A DNA stretch of 64,000 nt from a bacterium (GTDB taxonomy: Bacteria > SAR324 > XYD2-FULL-50-16): the NCBI GenBank assembly GCA_018829445.1, contig JAHJTV010000043.1:1-64000 (forward strand). Direction: 5' to 3'. This document shows positions 63,919 through 64,000 of this stretch, piece by piece (position 1 is the first letter of the stretch; each line of letters opens with the position of its first letter). The notes beneath the pieces were generated by a model. It was not told the origin of the DNA. It searched no databases and worked only from the letters and a program-made list of their open reading frames with translations. Made by a program: the position numbers and the translations under genes.

Positions 63919-64000
63919 CTATATCCGTCCCTTAAGATTGAAATGTAGAGCAGAAACCGTTTATCTGACTGCTTCATATAACTCCTGAAATCCTTTCTTG

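Noticed and set aside
1-64000. CRISPR arrays, tRNA or rRNA genes, prophage or intact insertion sequences
   Set aside because: Read through the intergenic regions on both strands; no regularly spaced repeats, cloverleaf-like sequences, rRNA-like sequence, or transposase/phage genes were seen. A tRNAscan or Rfam run could still find small RNAs I missed.

Overview
The window looks like chromosomal DNA of an anaerobic or facultatively anaerobic bacterium, most likely a Desulfobacterota/deltaproteobacterium-like lineage. The reasons are the content (2-hydroxyacyl-CoA dehydratase-type protein, several CoA-transferases, an ADP-forming acyl-CoA synthetase, a corrinoid protein with a URO-D methyltransferase-like partner, a glycyl radical enzyme, nickel-pincer cofactor genes), the many sigma-54 and histidine-kinase genes, and dispersed palindromic repeats of a kind common in those genomes. 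This placement is inference; no rRNA or tRNA was seen.

Region 1 (about 0.2-12.2 kb) handles acyl-CoA chemistry: a stand-alone HgdB-like protein, a Cat1-type CoA-transferase, a degenerate CoA-transferase fused to a GNAT acetyltransferase, an Hsp20 chaperone, a GctAB-type CoA-transferase with an ADP-forming acyl-CoA synthetase, a UspA protein and an AcuB-like CBS-CBS-ACT protein. Region 2 (12.4-19.7 kb) is regulatory: a histidine kinase/NtrC-type activator pair, a small membrane protein, a lone receiver protein and a Cache-PAS-PAS kinase. I find sigma-54 promoter-like sequences (GG-N10-GC with a TTGC-type -12 box) before the CoA-transferase-GNAT gene, Hsp20, gctAB, the kinase/activator pair and the lone receiver, so regions 1 and 2 may form one sigma-54 regulon.

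Region 3 (19.7-29.3 kb) is mixed: a decayed chemoreceptor gene, a solute-binding protein, an acyltransferase plus an FAD oxidoreductase, a TetR/CmpB-like/HD operon, an MBL hydrolase and argG. Region 4 (29.8-40.8 kb) is the most unusual: a PocR-AraC regulator, corrinoid protein, MFS transporter, a URO-D protein carrying two thioredoxin-like domains, a CobW-like GTPase, a glycyl radical enzyme of the GCVE type, a PflX-like radical SAM protein and an aminotransferase, all on one strand. It reads like an undescribed anaerobic substrate-use locus that combines radical cleavage with methyl or redox transfer.

Region 5 (40.8-64 kb) holds an unknown lipoprotein, a beta-helix exported protein, larE-larB-larC without larA, a DUF362 ferredoxin, housekeeping enzymes, a MOT1-like transporter, a YedK-type DNA-protein crosslink protein, a class II aldolase, ftsZ outside any division cluster, panE and a 1764-residue Ser/Thr kinase-ATPase-histidine kinase. 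Mobile or repeat DNA is limited to palindromes and one MITE-like element; no CRISPR, phage or intact insertion sequence was recognised.
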